From the NCBI GenBank assembly GCA_964534275.1, contig CAZHQG010000040.1, positions 1 to 22,125 on the forward strand: 22,125 bases of DNA, in the 5' to 3' direction. The notes below the pieces were generated by a model. It searched no databases. It was given only the letters and a program-made list of their open reading frames with translations, and was not told the DNA's origin. The DNA comes from HRBIN30 sp964534275. GTDB taxonomy: Bacteria > Desulfobacterota > Binatia > HRBIN30. Of the stretch, positions 8,004-16,581 are shown one piece after another (positions within the stretch are counted from its first letter, which is position 1; each line of letters starts with the position of its first letter). Made by a program: the position numbers and the translations under genes.

Positions 8004-8008
8004 CCTCC
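8004..8008 (-). promoter_or_regulatory. Ribosome binding site supporting the tesB GTG start
   Basis: The minus strand reads GGAGG, 6 nt before GTG 7997. This supports GTG over the internal ATGs at codons 11-12. Confidence 0.75.
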
Positions 8009-8147
8009 ATCGAGGACAGGCTCGTGGGCCTTTGCCGTCGCCCGTCCCTGATGCGCACTCTTATACCACGAGCGCAAGCGCCTTGCCCTGAGGACCCGCA
8101 CGGTCCGCAGAGCGCCAGTGCCCTAGGCTACTCTGGGGGTGGCGCGA

Positions 8148-10217
8148 TCAGAAGTCCAAGCCATCGATGACGTCGAGCACCAGCGGGGTCGCATTGTTCG
8201 TTAGGTTCGCTTCCCCGTCGATGCTGCTTGCACGGATCCACAACGTGCAACGAGCCGGAGAGCGGCGGCTCGGGGTGAAGAAACCCGCATTGGGCGGAGC
8301 GAGGACCAACGTGCCCGTGACCAACTGACCCGGACCAAGCACGACGGAGTGTTGGTCTCCGACATTCTTCGCTACCAGGTCCCAGCTCTCCACGGTTCCT
8401 GCAGGGCAGTCTCCAAGGTCGACATCGACGGCGACGTCTCTCGTCGCAGTGGTGCCTTGATCGACGTTGCGCAAGCGGAACCGGACCGCGCGCGTTTGCA
8501 CAGGCATGGTTTTCGGCAGCACGATGCGTACGGGAGAGAGGCTGTCGAGCACCGTGTCGCGAATGATTTGTCCGCGCTGCGCAGCAGCGGAGTCGTTATC
8601 GTCGCGCACGTCGAGAACGATCGCGCTGCTGTTGTTGGCGGTGTTCCGGTCGAGCCCTTGCTCCGTGAGCACGACGGCCTCGGCTGCGAGGGTACAGCGG
8701 TAAACGCTTCCACTTGTGGGCGTTTCGACGGCATCCGCCGAAACCTCCACGCGCACGCGTGCGGCAACCGTTTGCTTTGCGCCCAAAAGGAGGGTGTCCT
8801 GCAAACCAGGCGTTGCTGGGTCCGTATCGACTCCCACGACCGTTCCCGACGGGCACGTGCCATCGCGCACGACGATCCGCACCGGGGTGCTCGACCAAGC
8901 ATACTGGTCGGCATTCCGTACCTGCAGCGGGAACTCGCGTGCAGTGGAAGTCGTTCCGGCGCGAAGGCGCAGCGACACCGGGGCTCTGGGCAACAGGACC
9001 ACATCGGGGACTTGGGTGCCGTACAAGAACGCAGCGCCGCTTACGTCATCGGAGGTCAACGCAGCACAGCGCCCATCGAAGTGGGCAACGGCTGCCATCG
9101 TCGCTGTGCGGTCGGCCGAGTGACCGAGGCCAATGGTATGACCCAATTCGTGAGTGGCAACTTCCTCGACGTTGCACTGGGTCCAAAGGCCGCACGCGTC
9201 CCAACCGTCGGCGAACACAATTTTCCCCACGGTGATTTCTGAAAAGCGGGTACCGTTCCGCACCATCGTTGCTGTGCCTGCACAGTATCCGCCCAGGGCC
9301 AGCACGCCGCTGCAGTTCGTGGGATTGGAGATCTCCCCGTACGGATCGTCGAAGATAATCCGGTTCGGGCCATTGCAGCCATCGAAACGTTGCGGTTCGA
9401 TGGAACCACTTGGTTCCAAGCGCAGCATCGATCCGGGCACGTTGTTCCATGCGGCCATCGCGTTGGCGATCGCGGTTTCCGAGGCGGCGGGCCCGAGAGC
9501 CGCCAACCCCCGCTGGTCGACCCAAAAACCCACGGGAAGTCCGGAGTCTGCCGCGAACCAGCGCGATTGCCCGAGCAACGAGAAGGGGGCCGAAAACTCC
9601 ACTTCTCCATCGTCCCCGGGTGCGGGCAACGTGAGTTCACTGGTGGGCTCGCCGCGGGCAGCGAACACGGCTTGAGCTTCCGCGATGACCTCGGCGAGAG
9701 GCCGTTCGGTTGGCCGCGGATCGGCATCGAACTGGCGACTACGAGGGTGCAGCACCGCTGCCCCATGAAACTCGCGGCGCGCCACCCAGTTTCCCGAGCT
9801 TGTTGCTTCCACACGATACTTGCCCAAAGCGAGAGCGGTGGTGCGCAAGTTTCTTTTTCGATCGCGCTGCACAAACAAAAGCACGCGCTCGCCCACGCGA
9901 TACTCCGGAACGCCGAAAACCTTCTCTTCCAAACCAGGGAGCTGTCCGCCTCGTTCGACCACTTCGACGACCTTGCCTTGGGCCTTGCCGGCAACGGTGG
10001 CGTCGACTGCGAGTCGCACCTTTGTTTGCACTCCGTGCACGTCGGAAACGTACTCTGGCGTGACGCTCACGACGCGCCCCACCAAGACCGCCTCCGATTG
10101 CCGCGCGAGTTCTTGGTCGTTGTCATAAACGAGCGTAGTGGCCGCTCCCGGTATCGAAGAGGCCACTACGCATAAGGCCACCCAGATCGCCACGCAACAT
10201 GCACACCGTCGGCTCAT
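8148..10217 (-). CDS. Secreted matrixin-type zinc metalloprotease with repeated C-terminal domains
   Basis: Protein of 689 residues with a signal peptide: SRR, then a hydrophobic stretch to about residue 22, with likely cleavage after PGAA. Residues 30-190 form an N-terminal domain with no function I can name. The protease domain carries the metzincin zinc motif HELGHTIGLGHS (His356, Glu357, His360, His366), followed by TATMAAV, a likely Met-turn, and LTSDDVSGAAFLYG, the usual end of a matrixin domain. The C-terminal third holds two similar beta-rich segments (from about 425 and about 585), each with a 'PV(S/R)LxL...FPLxVRNxDQ' or 'FRLRNVDQG' pattern and a CPxGTV element. They resemble CARDB-type cell-surface repeats. 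The ATG at 10217 has GGGAG 6 nt upstream, and the longer reading from 10304 would bury the signal peptide. Probably exported; the target is unknown. Confidence 0.85.
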   Translation of the reverse strand: MSRRCACCVAIWVALCVVASSIPGAATTLVYDNDQELARQSEAVLVGRVVSVTPEYVSDVHGVQTKVRLAVDATVAGKAQGKVVEVVERGGQLPGLEEKVFGVPEYRVGERVLLFVQRDRKRNLRTTALALGKYRVEATSSGNWVARREFHGAAVLHPRSRQFDADPRPTERPLAEVIAEAQAVFAARGEPTSELTLPAPGDDGEVEFSAPFSLLGQSRWFAADSGLPVGFWVDQRGLAALGPAASETAIANAMAAWNNVPGSMLRLEPSGSIEPQRFDGCNGPNRIIFDDPYGEISNPTNCSGVLALGGYCAGTATMVRNGTRFSEITVGKIVFADGWDACGLWTQCNVEEVATHELGHTIGLGHSADRTATMAAVAHFDGRCAALTSDDVSGAAFLYGTQVPDVVLLPRAPVSLRLRAGTTSTAREFPLQVRNADQYAWSSTPVRIVVRDGTCPSGTVVGVDTDPATPGLQDTLLLGAKQTVAARVRVEVSADAVETPTSGSVYRCTLAAEAVVLTEQGLDRNTANNSSAIVLDVRDDNDSAAAQRGQIIRDTVLDSLSPVRIVLPKTMPVQTRAVRFRLRNVDQGTTATRDVAVDVDLGDCPAGTVESWDLVAKNVGDQHSVVLGPGQLVTGTLVLAPPNAGFFTPSRRSPARCTLWIRASSIDGEANLTNNATPLVLDVIDGLDF

Positions 10218-10459
10218 TCCGAGCTCCCAGCGCGGCGCGCAAAAGCGAAGGTTGTACCAACCGCCTGACGCTGCTCCGGCAATCGAGCCAGCATCGCCCG
10301 ACAAAGCAGATGCGGTGCAAAAGCGCCGGACGGCACGGGAGCGTCAAAACAGCCACCACCAAAACCGAACAACGGGACGCGCAAAACGCAAAGCGAAGCG
10401 CAAGTTCGTGCGAGGTTGGTCTCGACCAATTGCGCCTCGTTGTGCCAAAAAGGGCAGCC
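10218..10459. other. Divergent intergenic region between the metalloprotease and SnoaL-like genes
   Basis: About 240 bp that must hold promoters in both directions. An in-frame upward extension of the SnoaL-like ORF crosses it, but this shows no domain-like sequence. No clear -35/-10 pair or repeat was found. Confidence 0.5.
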
Positions 10460-10918
10460 ATGGCCGACATGCAGGAACTAGCCGACAAGTTGGAAATCCA
10501 GGAGTTGTTGACCCGCTACGCGACCGCAGTGGACACGCGCGACTGGGATTTGTTCACGCAGTGTTTCACCGCCGACGCCACGATCGATTACACGGCGGCA
10601 GGTGGAATCGAAGGAACCCTGCCCGTGGTCCGTGCCTGGTTAGCGGAGGTGCTCGCGGGCTTTGTCATGACCCAGCATCTCGTCACCAACTTTCATATTC
10701 GGCTCGATGGCGACGTGGCGGAATGCCGCTCGAGCTTGTTCAACCCGATGGGCATGAGCGACGGGGAGGGAGGTGTGGTGGTGTTCCTCGAAGGTGGATA
10801 CTACTACGACCGTTTGGTGCGCACGCCGGAAGGATGGCGCATTCAACGCCGGGTGATCGAGGTGACGTTTTCCACCCGGAACAACCCGGTCTGGCTGCAG
10901 CCGTTCGTTCCAGGGTGA
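10460..10918 (+). CDS. SnoaL-like / NTF2-fold protein
   Basis: Protein of 152 residues of the SnoaL-like polyketide cyclase group in the NTF2-like superfamily. The typical helix-strand opening is visible: LADKLEIQELLTRYATAVDTRDWDLF, then FTADATIDYT, and later a conserved QHLVTNFHIRLDGDVAECRS core and YYYDRLVRTPEGWRIQRRVIEV near the end. Family members include steroid-degradation enzymes, dehydratases and isomerases, many of unknown substrate. The Asp/His pattern (Asp25-type, His73, His79) is like scytalone-dehydratase-type members, but a reaction cannot be assigned. ATG 10460 is preferred over the long upstream extension because of AAGGG a few bases before it and because the fold begins here. 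It has no operon partner. Confidence 0.85.
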   Translation: MADMQELADKLEIQELLTRYATAVDTRDWDLFTQCFTADATIDYTAAGGIEGTLPVVRAWLAEVLAGFVMTQHLVTNFHIRLDGDVAECRSSLFNPMGMSDGEGGVVVFLEGGYYYDRLVRTPEGWRIQRRVIEVTFSTRNNPVWLQPFVPG

Positions 10919-11277
10919 TTCGCTGCGCTGTCACCGAAGTTCGTTCGCGCTGCAGGCCGTACGTCGCGGCGGGAGAGGGCGAAAACAACACATTTTTTGA
11001 AGACCGCGGTCGGGTAAAACAGCGCTGCTCCTGATCGTTGCTTGCAAGGAGCCACGTATCGGCCGGGCAGTCTGCACTCATGGGTTGGAGGCGTGCGCTA
11101 TTCCCTACCAGGCCAAGAGTGGCATGCCCTGGATCTTCGCTTGGCTGGATTTGCCTCCGCTCGTTCAGTGGAAACGGACTGCCCGTACACACGGTCCCCC
11201 GGGCGCGCGCCAAGGGTGCCCGGTCGCAGCAGCTCGCAGCCGGAATGTCGGTTGCGTTCCGCGCCCTCGTGCGTCGC
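10919..11277. other. Convergent intergenic region, nothing recognised
   Basis: About 360 bp between the SnoaL-like stop and the glutathione peroxidase stop. Several short ORFs exist, but none has a ribosome binding site or recognisable protein. An A/T patch at 10981-10999 follows a weak GC-rich inverted repeat and might serve as a terminator, but I cannot support it. Confidence 0.5.
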
Positions 11278-11763
11278 TCACCCGAGCGCCTGCTCGATTG
11301 CCTCGACGACTTCGTCCGACACCGGCGCAGTGGCCGGTGCAAAGCGTGCAATCACGCGACCGTCCCGCCCGACGAGAAACTTGGCGAAGTTCCACTGGAT
11401 GTCTCCAGGGCCATCGGGCGTCGTGGGTTGTTGGGTCAGATACGCGTACAGCGGATGTCGATTCGGCCCGTTCACTTCGATCTTCGCGAACAGCGGGAAC
11501 GTGACTTGGTAGCGGGTTTCACAAAATGTCCGAATTTCCTGCTCGCTGCCGGGTTCTTGATTGCCAAACTGGTTGCACGGAAACCCCAACACCACCAACC
11601 CGCGGGGGCCGTAGTGTTCGTAAAGCTCCTGCAAGCCGCGGTATTGCGGGGTGAGGCCGCATTGCGAGGCCACGTTGACGATCAACAGCACCCTGCCGGC
11701 AAAATCGCTAAGCGGCTTTTCTTCCCCATCGATCGTACGGGCGGAAAACTCGTGTACAGTCAT
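11278..11763 (-). CDS. Glutathione peroxidase-family thiol peroxidase (Cys type)
   Basis: Protein of 161 residues, normal length, that reduces hydrogen and lipid peroxides. The peroxidatic residue is Cys35 in VNVASQCGLTPQY, where selenoenzymes have Sec. Gln69 lies in NQFGNQEPG, and Trp124-Asn125 in QWNFAKFLV complete the catalytic tetrad. Cys81 in FCETRYQVTFPLF sits at the place of the resolving cysteine of thioredoxin-dependent members (yeast Gpx3 type). The physiological donor is therefore more likely thioredoxin than glutathione. ATG 11763 is preferred over an upward extension to 11823 because GGGGG precedes it and the fold starts here. It diverges from the ABC exporter with 68 bp between starts. 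Confidence 0.94.
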   Translation of the reverse strand: MTVHEFSARTIDGEEKPLSDFAGRVLLIVNVASQCGLTPQYRGLQELYEHYGPRGLVVLGFPCNQFGNQEPGSEQEIRTFCETRYQVTFPLFAKIEVNGPNRHPLYAYLTQQPTTPDGPGDIQWNFAKFLVGRDGRVIARFAPATAPVSDEVVEAIEQALG

Positions 11764-11831
11764 GACCCCCTTTTGCGCTGCCCGGCACGACATTGCAAGC
11801 CGGAGAGGCTGTGCTTTTAGCATCCGGTCGC

Positions 11832-12755
11832 ATGATGGTTGTCGAAGCCCACAACGTAGTGAAGCGCTTTGGCGCTCGCGAAGCCGTGGCCGGGATCGAT
11901 TTGAGCGTACCTCCAGGCGTGTGTTTCGGTTTGCTTGGTCCGAACGGCGCCGGAAAAACCACCACGTTGCGGATGGTGTACGGGGTCATTCGCCCCACCT
12001 CCGGAACCGTGCACGTGTTTGGCATCGACGTCGCGAAACACCCCCGGGCGGTGCGCTCGCGACTCGGGGTGACCTTGCAGCAAAATGTGCTCATCGAGGC
12101 GTTGTCGCCGGTGGAAAACCTACGCGTGTTCGGCAGATACCACTTGCTCGAGCGCAGCGTGTTGGAGCGACGTGTGGAGGAACTGCTCGACTTCTTGGAG
12201 TTGCGCTCGCATGCACATGTGCCCGTGAAGCACCTGTCCGGCGGATTTCAGCGCCGCCTTGCGATTGCCCTTTCGCTGGTGAACGACCCAGAGCTGCTGA
12301 TCCTCGACGAGCCGACCACCGGACTGGATCCTGCCGTGCGCTTGGCGTTGTGGGCACGAGTGCGTGCCTTACGTGCGGCGGGGAAAACCGTGTTGCTGAC
12401 GACGCATTACATGGACGAAGCCCAACGGCTTTGCGACCGCGTCGCGATCGTGTCGCAAGGCAAAGTGCTGAGCGAAGGCGCGCCGGAGGCGCTCATTGCC
12501 ACACACTTGGCTCGCGAAGCGTTGGAATGCGAGTGCGAAGAACGAGAAGTGCCAGTGCTCCTCGACGGCTTGCCGGTGGCGCAGGTGCTGCGCACCGGCG
12601 ACCGTTTGACTGTCTATGCGGACGATGTTTCCGCCATCGCCGACGTCATTCGCGCCCGCGACGGAGGCGAGCGGCGTACGCTGGTGCTGCGTCCCACGAA
12701 TTTAGAGGACGTGTTCTTGGCCCTGACGGGTTCGACCTTGGAGGGCGAGGCATGA
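11832..12755 (+). CDS. ABC exporter ATP-binding protein (NodI/DrrA type)
   Basis: ATPase subunit of 307 residues for an export-type ABC transporter. Walker A GPNGAGKT (36-43), Q-loop Gln84, signature LSGGFQRR (135-142), Walker B LLILDEPTTGLD (155-166) and the H-loop His192 in TTHYMDEA are all intact. A C-terminal extension of about 90 residues, found in NodI/DrrA-like proteins, follows. The ATG at 11832 or 11835 is chosen; neither has a strong ribosome binding site, and a GTG a few codons upstream with GGAGAGG close by is possible. Its stop overlaps the permease start by 4 bp (ATGA), so the two are translationally coupled. Cargo is unknown: lipo-oligosaccharide, drug or lipid are the family options. 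Confidence 0.92.
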   Translation: MMVVEAHNVVKRFGAREAVAGIDLSVPPGVCFGLLGPNGAGKTTTLRMVYGVIRPTSGTVHVFGIDVAKHPRAVRSRLGVTLQQNVLIEALSPVENLRVFGRYHLLERSVLERRVEELLDFLELRSHAHVPVKHLSGGFQRRLAIALSLVNDPELLILDEPTTGLDPAVRLALWARVRALRAAGKTVLLTTHYMDEAQRLCDRVAIVSQGKVLSEGAPEALIATHLAREALECECEEREVPVLLDGLPVAQVLRTGDRLTVYADDVSAIADVIRARDGGERRTLVLRPTNLEDVFLALTGSTLEGEA

Positions 12756-13519
12756 GCTTGTCGGTCCCTCACGCGCTCTCGGTGTGGCACCGCAACTTGG
12801 CGATGTACCGCCGCACCTGGAAGTGGAATATCCTGCCCAACTTTTTCGAACCGGTCTTTTACCTGGTTGCCATTGGGGTCGGGTTGGGTGCCTACGTGCA
12901 ACAAATGGGTGGCTTGCCCTATGCGGCCTTTCTCGCCCCGGGGTTGGTGTGCGTGGCAGCGATGAACGGGGCAAGCTTCGAGGTCACGTACAACATCTTC
13001 GTCCGGATGCACTACGAAAAAACGTACGACGCGATGCTCACCACACCCGTGGAACCTGACGATATCCTGGCGGGCGAAGTGTTGTGGGCAGTTACCCGAG
13101 CGGGCATTTACGGCGGGTGTTTTTACCTGGTCACGGCAGCGTGGGGACTCGTGCCGTGGCAGGGTGCTCCGTGGGCGCTGGTGGTGATTCTCCTCACCGG
13201 GCTCCTGTTTGCTGCCATCGGCCTCGCGTTTTCGTTGCAAATCCTCACGATCGATTTGTTCAGCTTTTACTTCACGTTGTTCCTCACGCCGCTCTTTCTC
13301 TTTTCCGACGTGTTCTTTCCCCTGGCGGAGCGCCTCGCGGGGTTCTGGTTGTGGGTGGCGGAGGCTTTGCCCTTGCTCCACCCGGTTCGGCTTGCGCGTC
13401 TGGGTTTCGCTGGCCGGTGGAGCCCAGTGATGTTGTGGGACGTTGCCTACATTCTTGCTTCGTCTGCCGCCTTGTTGTGGTTCTGCCGGCGCAGCATTCG
13501 CGGCCGCTTGATGGGGTGA
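12752..13519 (+). CDS. ABC-2 type permease (NodJ/DrrB type)
   Basis: Integral membrane protein of 255 residues, the partner of the preceding ATPase. Six hydrophobic stretches can be seen: around residues 28-48 (FFEPVFYLVAIGVGLGAYV), 60-80, 110-140, 145-165, 170-195 (FYFTLFLTPLFLFSDVFFPL) and 225-248. The LFLFSDVFFPL plus LPLLHPVRLAR pair is the familiar NodJ/ABC-2 signature (FLFSGVFFP ... LPLTHxVxLxR). The start overlaps the ATPase stop by 4 bp, and the SD-like GAGGGCGAGG of the preceding gene end lies just before it. A long in-frame upward extension is a shadow of the ATPase gene. The pair makes a minimal two-component exporter without a periplasmic or outer-membrane subunit here. Confidence 0.92.
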   Translation: MSLSVPHALSVWHRNLAMYRRTWKWNILPNFFEPVFYLVAIGVGLGAYVQQMGGLPYAAFLAPGLVCVAAMNGASFEVTYNIFVRMHYEKTYDAMLTTPVEPDDILAGEVLWAVTRAGIYGGCFYLVTAAWGLVPWQGAPWALVVILLTGLLFAAIGLAFSLQILTIDLFSFYFTLFLTPLFLFSDVFFPLAERLAGFWLWVAEALPLLHPVRLARLGFAGRWSPVMLWDVAYILASSAALLWFCRRSIRGRLMG

Positions 13520-14035
13520 GGCAAGGTACCGAGTCGCCCGTTCCGCCCGTCTCCCCGCGCCGGAGAACTTCTTCGCCCGCCGGGCGGCAGATGAAGACCA
13601 GAACGCAGCACTTGGGCGGCTGGCGGACCGCAGCTGCTGCCCTCGGCCGCACGAGCTACGCTGTGGTCGCCTCGACAATCTCTAGAACACAACGGATGAA
13701 AGCAGATACCAGGTCGTGTAGTGTGCCCACGCAGCACGCTCGAAGGGATCGGGACCTTCCACCACCACAAGTTGCACTGCAGTGGGCGACGTTGCCGGCA
13801 TTCTGGCGCGGTGGCCACGGTCGCTGACACTCGAGCCGAGCGACTCCACTGTCGTGCCCCTCGGGCGGCGGTGTCGATCCTCTGTGCTGTTCGATCGATC
13901 CGCTGATGCCTCGCTGGAAGTGCGCATTCTCCCTCTGCAGTTCTCGTACGCAAAACCTGCAGTTATCGGAGGGAAACGGGATGAAGGCGAGAGGAGTGTG
14001 GTGCCGCGTGGTTTCGGGCTGGCCAGGGGTTTGCT
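13520..14035. other. 516-bp gap upstream of comEC, no gene supported
   Basis: The longest non-coding stretch inside the window. ORFs cross it on both strands, but they look like GC-driven chance frames rich in Arg, Pro and Ser. A GGAGGG followed after 7 nt by ATG 13981 would open a frame that overlaps comEC out of register; it is discussed as a finding. No tRNA or structured RNA that I recognise is present. The promoter of the comEC operon should lie here. Confidence 0.5.
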
Positions 14036-16564
14036 GTGGGGATGCGTGTGTTTCTGGCAGGCGTGCCGCCGGCGATTGTGGTGGCTGTGGGTTTGCTGGC
14101 AGGCGACGTTGTTGCCTATGCGGCCCCTTGCTTTCTACCTCTTTGGGCAGTCGTCGTGCATGCGACGGGTGCTGCCGTCGTGGTTGCCGGTTCCCGTTCG
14201 CTTCGGAGTCTCGGCTTGGGAAGCGCTGCATTTCTTCTTGGGTTCATGCGCGCCAGCGCGGTGTACGGCCCGCAGGCGTTGCCGGGGGACCACATCGTCC
14301 ACCTCCCTTTGCCGGGCAGTTACGAGTTGGAAGCGGAAATCGTCTCGGGCAACTTCATGACAGGGCGAAAAGCCACGGTGGTATTGGAGGCGCTGCGTGT
14401 TCGGCGTGGCGGAGCGTGGCACGAGGCGCAGGGGCGAGTGCGGGTTACGCTGAGAAGCGCGCGAGCAACTTGGGCAGAAGGGACGAGGCTGCGCGCGTTT
14501 TTAAAATTGCGCAAGCCTCGCGACTTCGGCAACCGAGGGGAGTTCGCGTACACAGCCTATTTGACACGTCAGGGCATTCACGTAACCGCGTGGGTGGATT
14601 CCGACGGTGGTTGGGAACGTCTAGCGGAGAGCACGGGGCCGTTCGGGTCGCTCGTGCGGTGGCGGCTGCGGGTGGCAGCCGTGTTCGAACGCGTTGCCTC
14701 TCCCCAAGGGGCAGCCGTGTTGCGGGCGCTGGTCCTGGGCGACCAGAGCACGATCGCGCCCGAACTGCGCGAGATCTTTAGCCGCTTGGGCGTCGGACAC
14801 GTGTTGTCCATTTCCGGGTTGCACGTGGCGCTGGTGGCGGGTGCGGGATACGCAGCGGCCCGTTGGATCCTATCGCGGAGCGAGTTTGTGTTGCTGTACA
14901 CCAGCGTTCCGAAGCTTGCTGCCTGCGCTTCGTTCGCGCCGGTGTTGTTGTACGGCACCATCGCGGGCGACAACGTCGCGACCCGGAGAGCGATCTTCAT
15001 GTTGGGAGCGGTGATCGGTGCGCTGCTGTACAACCGTGAAGCTCATTTATTCACGGTGCTTGCGGTTGCCGCTCTGGTGGTCGTTCTCCATTCGCCCGGG
15101 GCCACAGGGGACGTTTCGTTCCAGTTGAGTTTTGTGGCTGTGTGGTCGCTTGCTGTTGCGGGGCGTGCGTTTCGGCGCTGGTGGCCCCAGTCGCAGCTCG
15201 TGCCGCCCGGAGGGCCACAACCATCGAAATGGCGGCGCGTCTACTCATACGCCACGTACTACGTTGCCGCGTCGCTATGGCTCTCGTCGGCAGCAACGAT
15301 GGCGACGGCGCCGCTGACTGCTTGGCACTTCAACCATGTCGCCTTGTTGGCCCCGCTAGCAAACCTTTGTGTCGTGCCGATCTTAGGTTCGCTGGCAGTG
15401 CTTCTTGGCTTGCTGGCCGCGTTTGCCGAGCCTTGCTCCAGCACTCTCGCGGCGGCGTTTGCGTACGCGGGAAGCGTGGTGGTGGACTGGGGAGCCGTGC
15501 TGATGCGCGTGCTGGATCGAGTTCCATTTGCCAGTACCCGGGTCGCCACCCCGAAGAGCTGGGAAGTGGCAGCATGGTTTGCGGTCCTGTTGAGCGTGGC
15601 GCACGGTGAGCGGTGGGGGCGAAGAGTCGCGATGGCTGCGGCGTTGGTGGCCATGACTGCCAGCGGGGCGTTGCGCTGGCTGCACGAAAACAGGCAGCAG
15701 GCATTGGCCTTGACATTTCTAAGTGTCGGCCAAGCCAGTGCCACGTTGGTCGAATTCCCCGGGGGAATCCGCTGGCTCGTCGATGCGGGCGGGCTCGGGG
15801 ACGGAAGCTTCGACGTTGGCGGGCGAGTGATTGCACCAGCGTTATGGGCTCGGGGCATTTTGCACCTGGATGCCGTTGCGTTGACCCATCCGCAATTCGA
15901 TCACTACGGGAGCTTGCCTGCGGTCGTGCGGCTGTTCCGGCCGGCGTGGTTTTTTCACAACGGTGAAGAGTCCGATGCGTTCCACTATCGCCGGCTGCGC
16001 AAAACCCTGAACGCGCAGGCCGTATTCCCCGTGGCATTGTTGGCTGGTGCTGAACGTTGCATTGGCGGGGTGCACGTATCGGTGTGGAACCCGCAGGGCT
16101 CGCCGCGCGAGCGCAATCCGAACGAAGACTCCCTGGTATTGTTGTTTCAGTACGGCGGGCGGGCTGTGCTGCTGCCAGGCGACATCGAATCTCGGGCGGA
16201 GAGAGCCTTGTTGGCCTCTGCCGACTGGAGCGGCATCGACGTTTTGAATGTTCCCCACCATGGTAGCCGCACATCGAGTACGGAGCCCTTCGTCGCCACG
16301 TTGCGGCCGCGATTGGCCATTGTCTCTTTGGGCTGGCAAAATCGGTTTGGGTTCCCGCATGCGGAGGTCCGACGTCGGTACGCGGCGGCGGGAAGCTGGT
16401 TGCTGCGAACTGATTTGGACGGTGCCATCGAGGTGGTCATCGAGCGGGATGGTACCTTGCGCTGGCGCACTGCCAGGCCGCCGTGGAGCCAATGGCAGGT
16501 CGAAGCGTTATCGAGGCCACCGGCGTGGCCGAAATTCGTTGACTCGATGTGTGCCGGGGGATAA
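14036..16564 (+). CDS. comEC: DNA internalisation competence protein ComEC/Rec2
   Basis: Polytopic inner-membrane protein of 842 residues that forms the channel moving single-stranded DNA into the cytoplasm during transformation. The N-terminal part has hydrophobic segments and a soluble OB-like region (DUF4131-type, about 70-190). The competence-domain core follows, with LGDQSTIAPELREIFSRLGVGHVLSISGLHVAL near 245 as its hallmark and many membrane segments to about 540. The C-terminal metallo-beta-lactamase-like domain has THPQFDHYG (His618, Asp622, His623) and VPHHGSRTSS (His741-His742). Length and order match complete ComEC. The GTG at 14036 has AGGGG 6 nt before it; ATG 14042 is an alternative. 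The next gene starts 17 bp after the stop. No comEA, comF or pilus gene is in the window. Confidence 0.94.
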   Translation: MGMRVFLAGVPPAIVVAVGLLAGDVVAYAAPCFLPLWAVVVHATGAAVVVAGSRSLRSLGLGSAAFLLGFMRASAVYGPQALPGDHIVHLPLPGSYELEAEIVSGNFMTGRKATVVLEALRVRRGGAWHEAQGRVRVTLRSARATWAEGTRLRAFLKLRKPRDFGNRGEFAYTAYLTRQGIHVTAWVDSDGGWERLAESTGPFGSLVRWRLRVAAVFERVASPQGAAVLRALVLGDQSTIAPELREIFSRLGVGHVLSISGLHVALVAGAGYAAARWILSRSEFVLLYTSVPKLAACASFAPVLLYGTIAGDNVATRRAIFMLGAVIGALLYNREAHLFTVLAVAALVVVLHSPGATGDVSFQLSFVAVWSLAVAGRAFRRWWPQSQLVPPGGPQPSKWRRVYSYATYYVAASLWLSSAATMATAPLTAWHFNHVALLAPLANLCVVPILGSLAVLLGLLAAFAEPCSSTLAAAFAYAGSVVVDWGAVLMRVLDRVPFASTRVATPKSWEVAAWFAVLLSVAHGERWGRRVAMAAALVAMTASGALRWLHENRQQALALTFLSVGQASATLVEFPGGIRWLVDAGGLGDGSFDVGGRVIAPALWARGILHLDAVALTHPQFDHYGSLPAVVRLFRPAWFFHNGEESDAFHYRRLRKTLNAQAVFPVALLAGAERCIGGVHVSVWNPQGSPRERNPNEDSLVLLFQYGGRAVLLPGDIESRAERALLASADWSGIDVLNVPHHGSRTSSTEPFVATLRPRLAIVSLGWQNRFGFPHAEVRRRYAAAGSWLLRTDLDGAIEVVIERDGTLRWRTARPPWSQWQVEALSRPPAWPKFVDSMCAGG

Positions 16565-16581
16565 GCGAAGGGGTCACACGA

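Noticed and set aside
10199..10459. 87-codon N-terminal extension of the SnoaL-like ORF
   Set aside because: No domain pattern, and a plausible start with an AAGGG site lies at 10460.
11651..12751. Long upstream extension of the ABC permease frame
   Set aside because: It overlaps the ATPase gene in another register; the permease begins at the overlapping ATG 12752.
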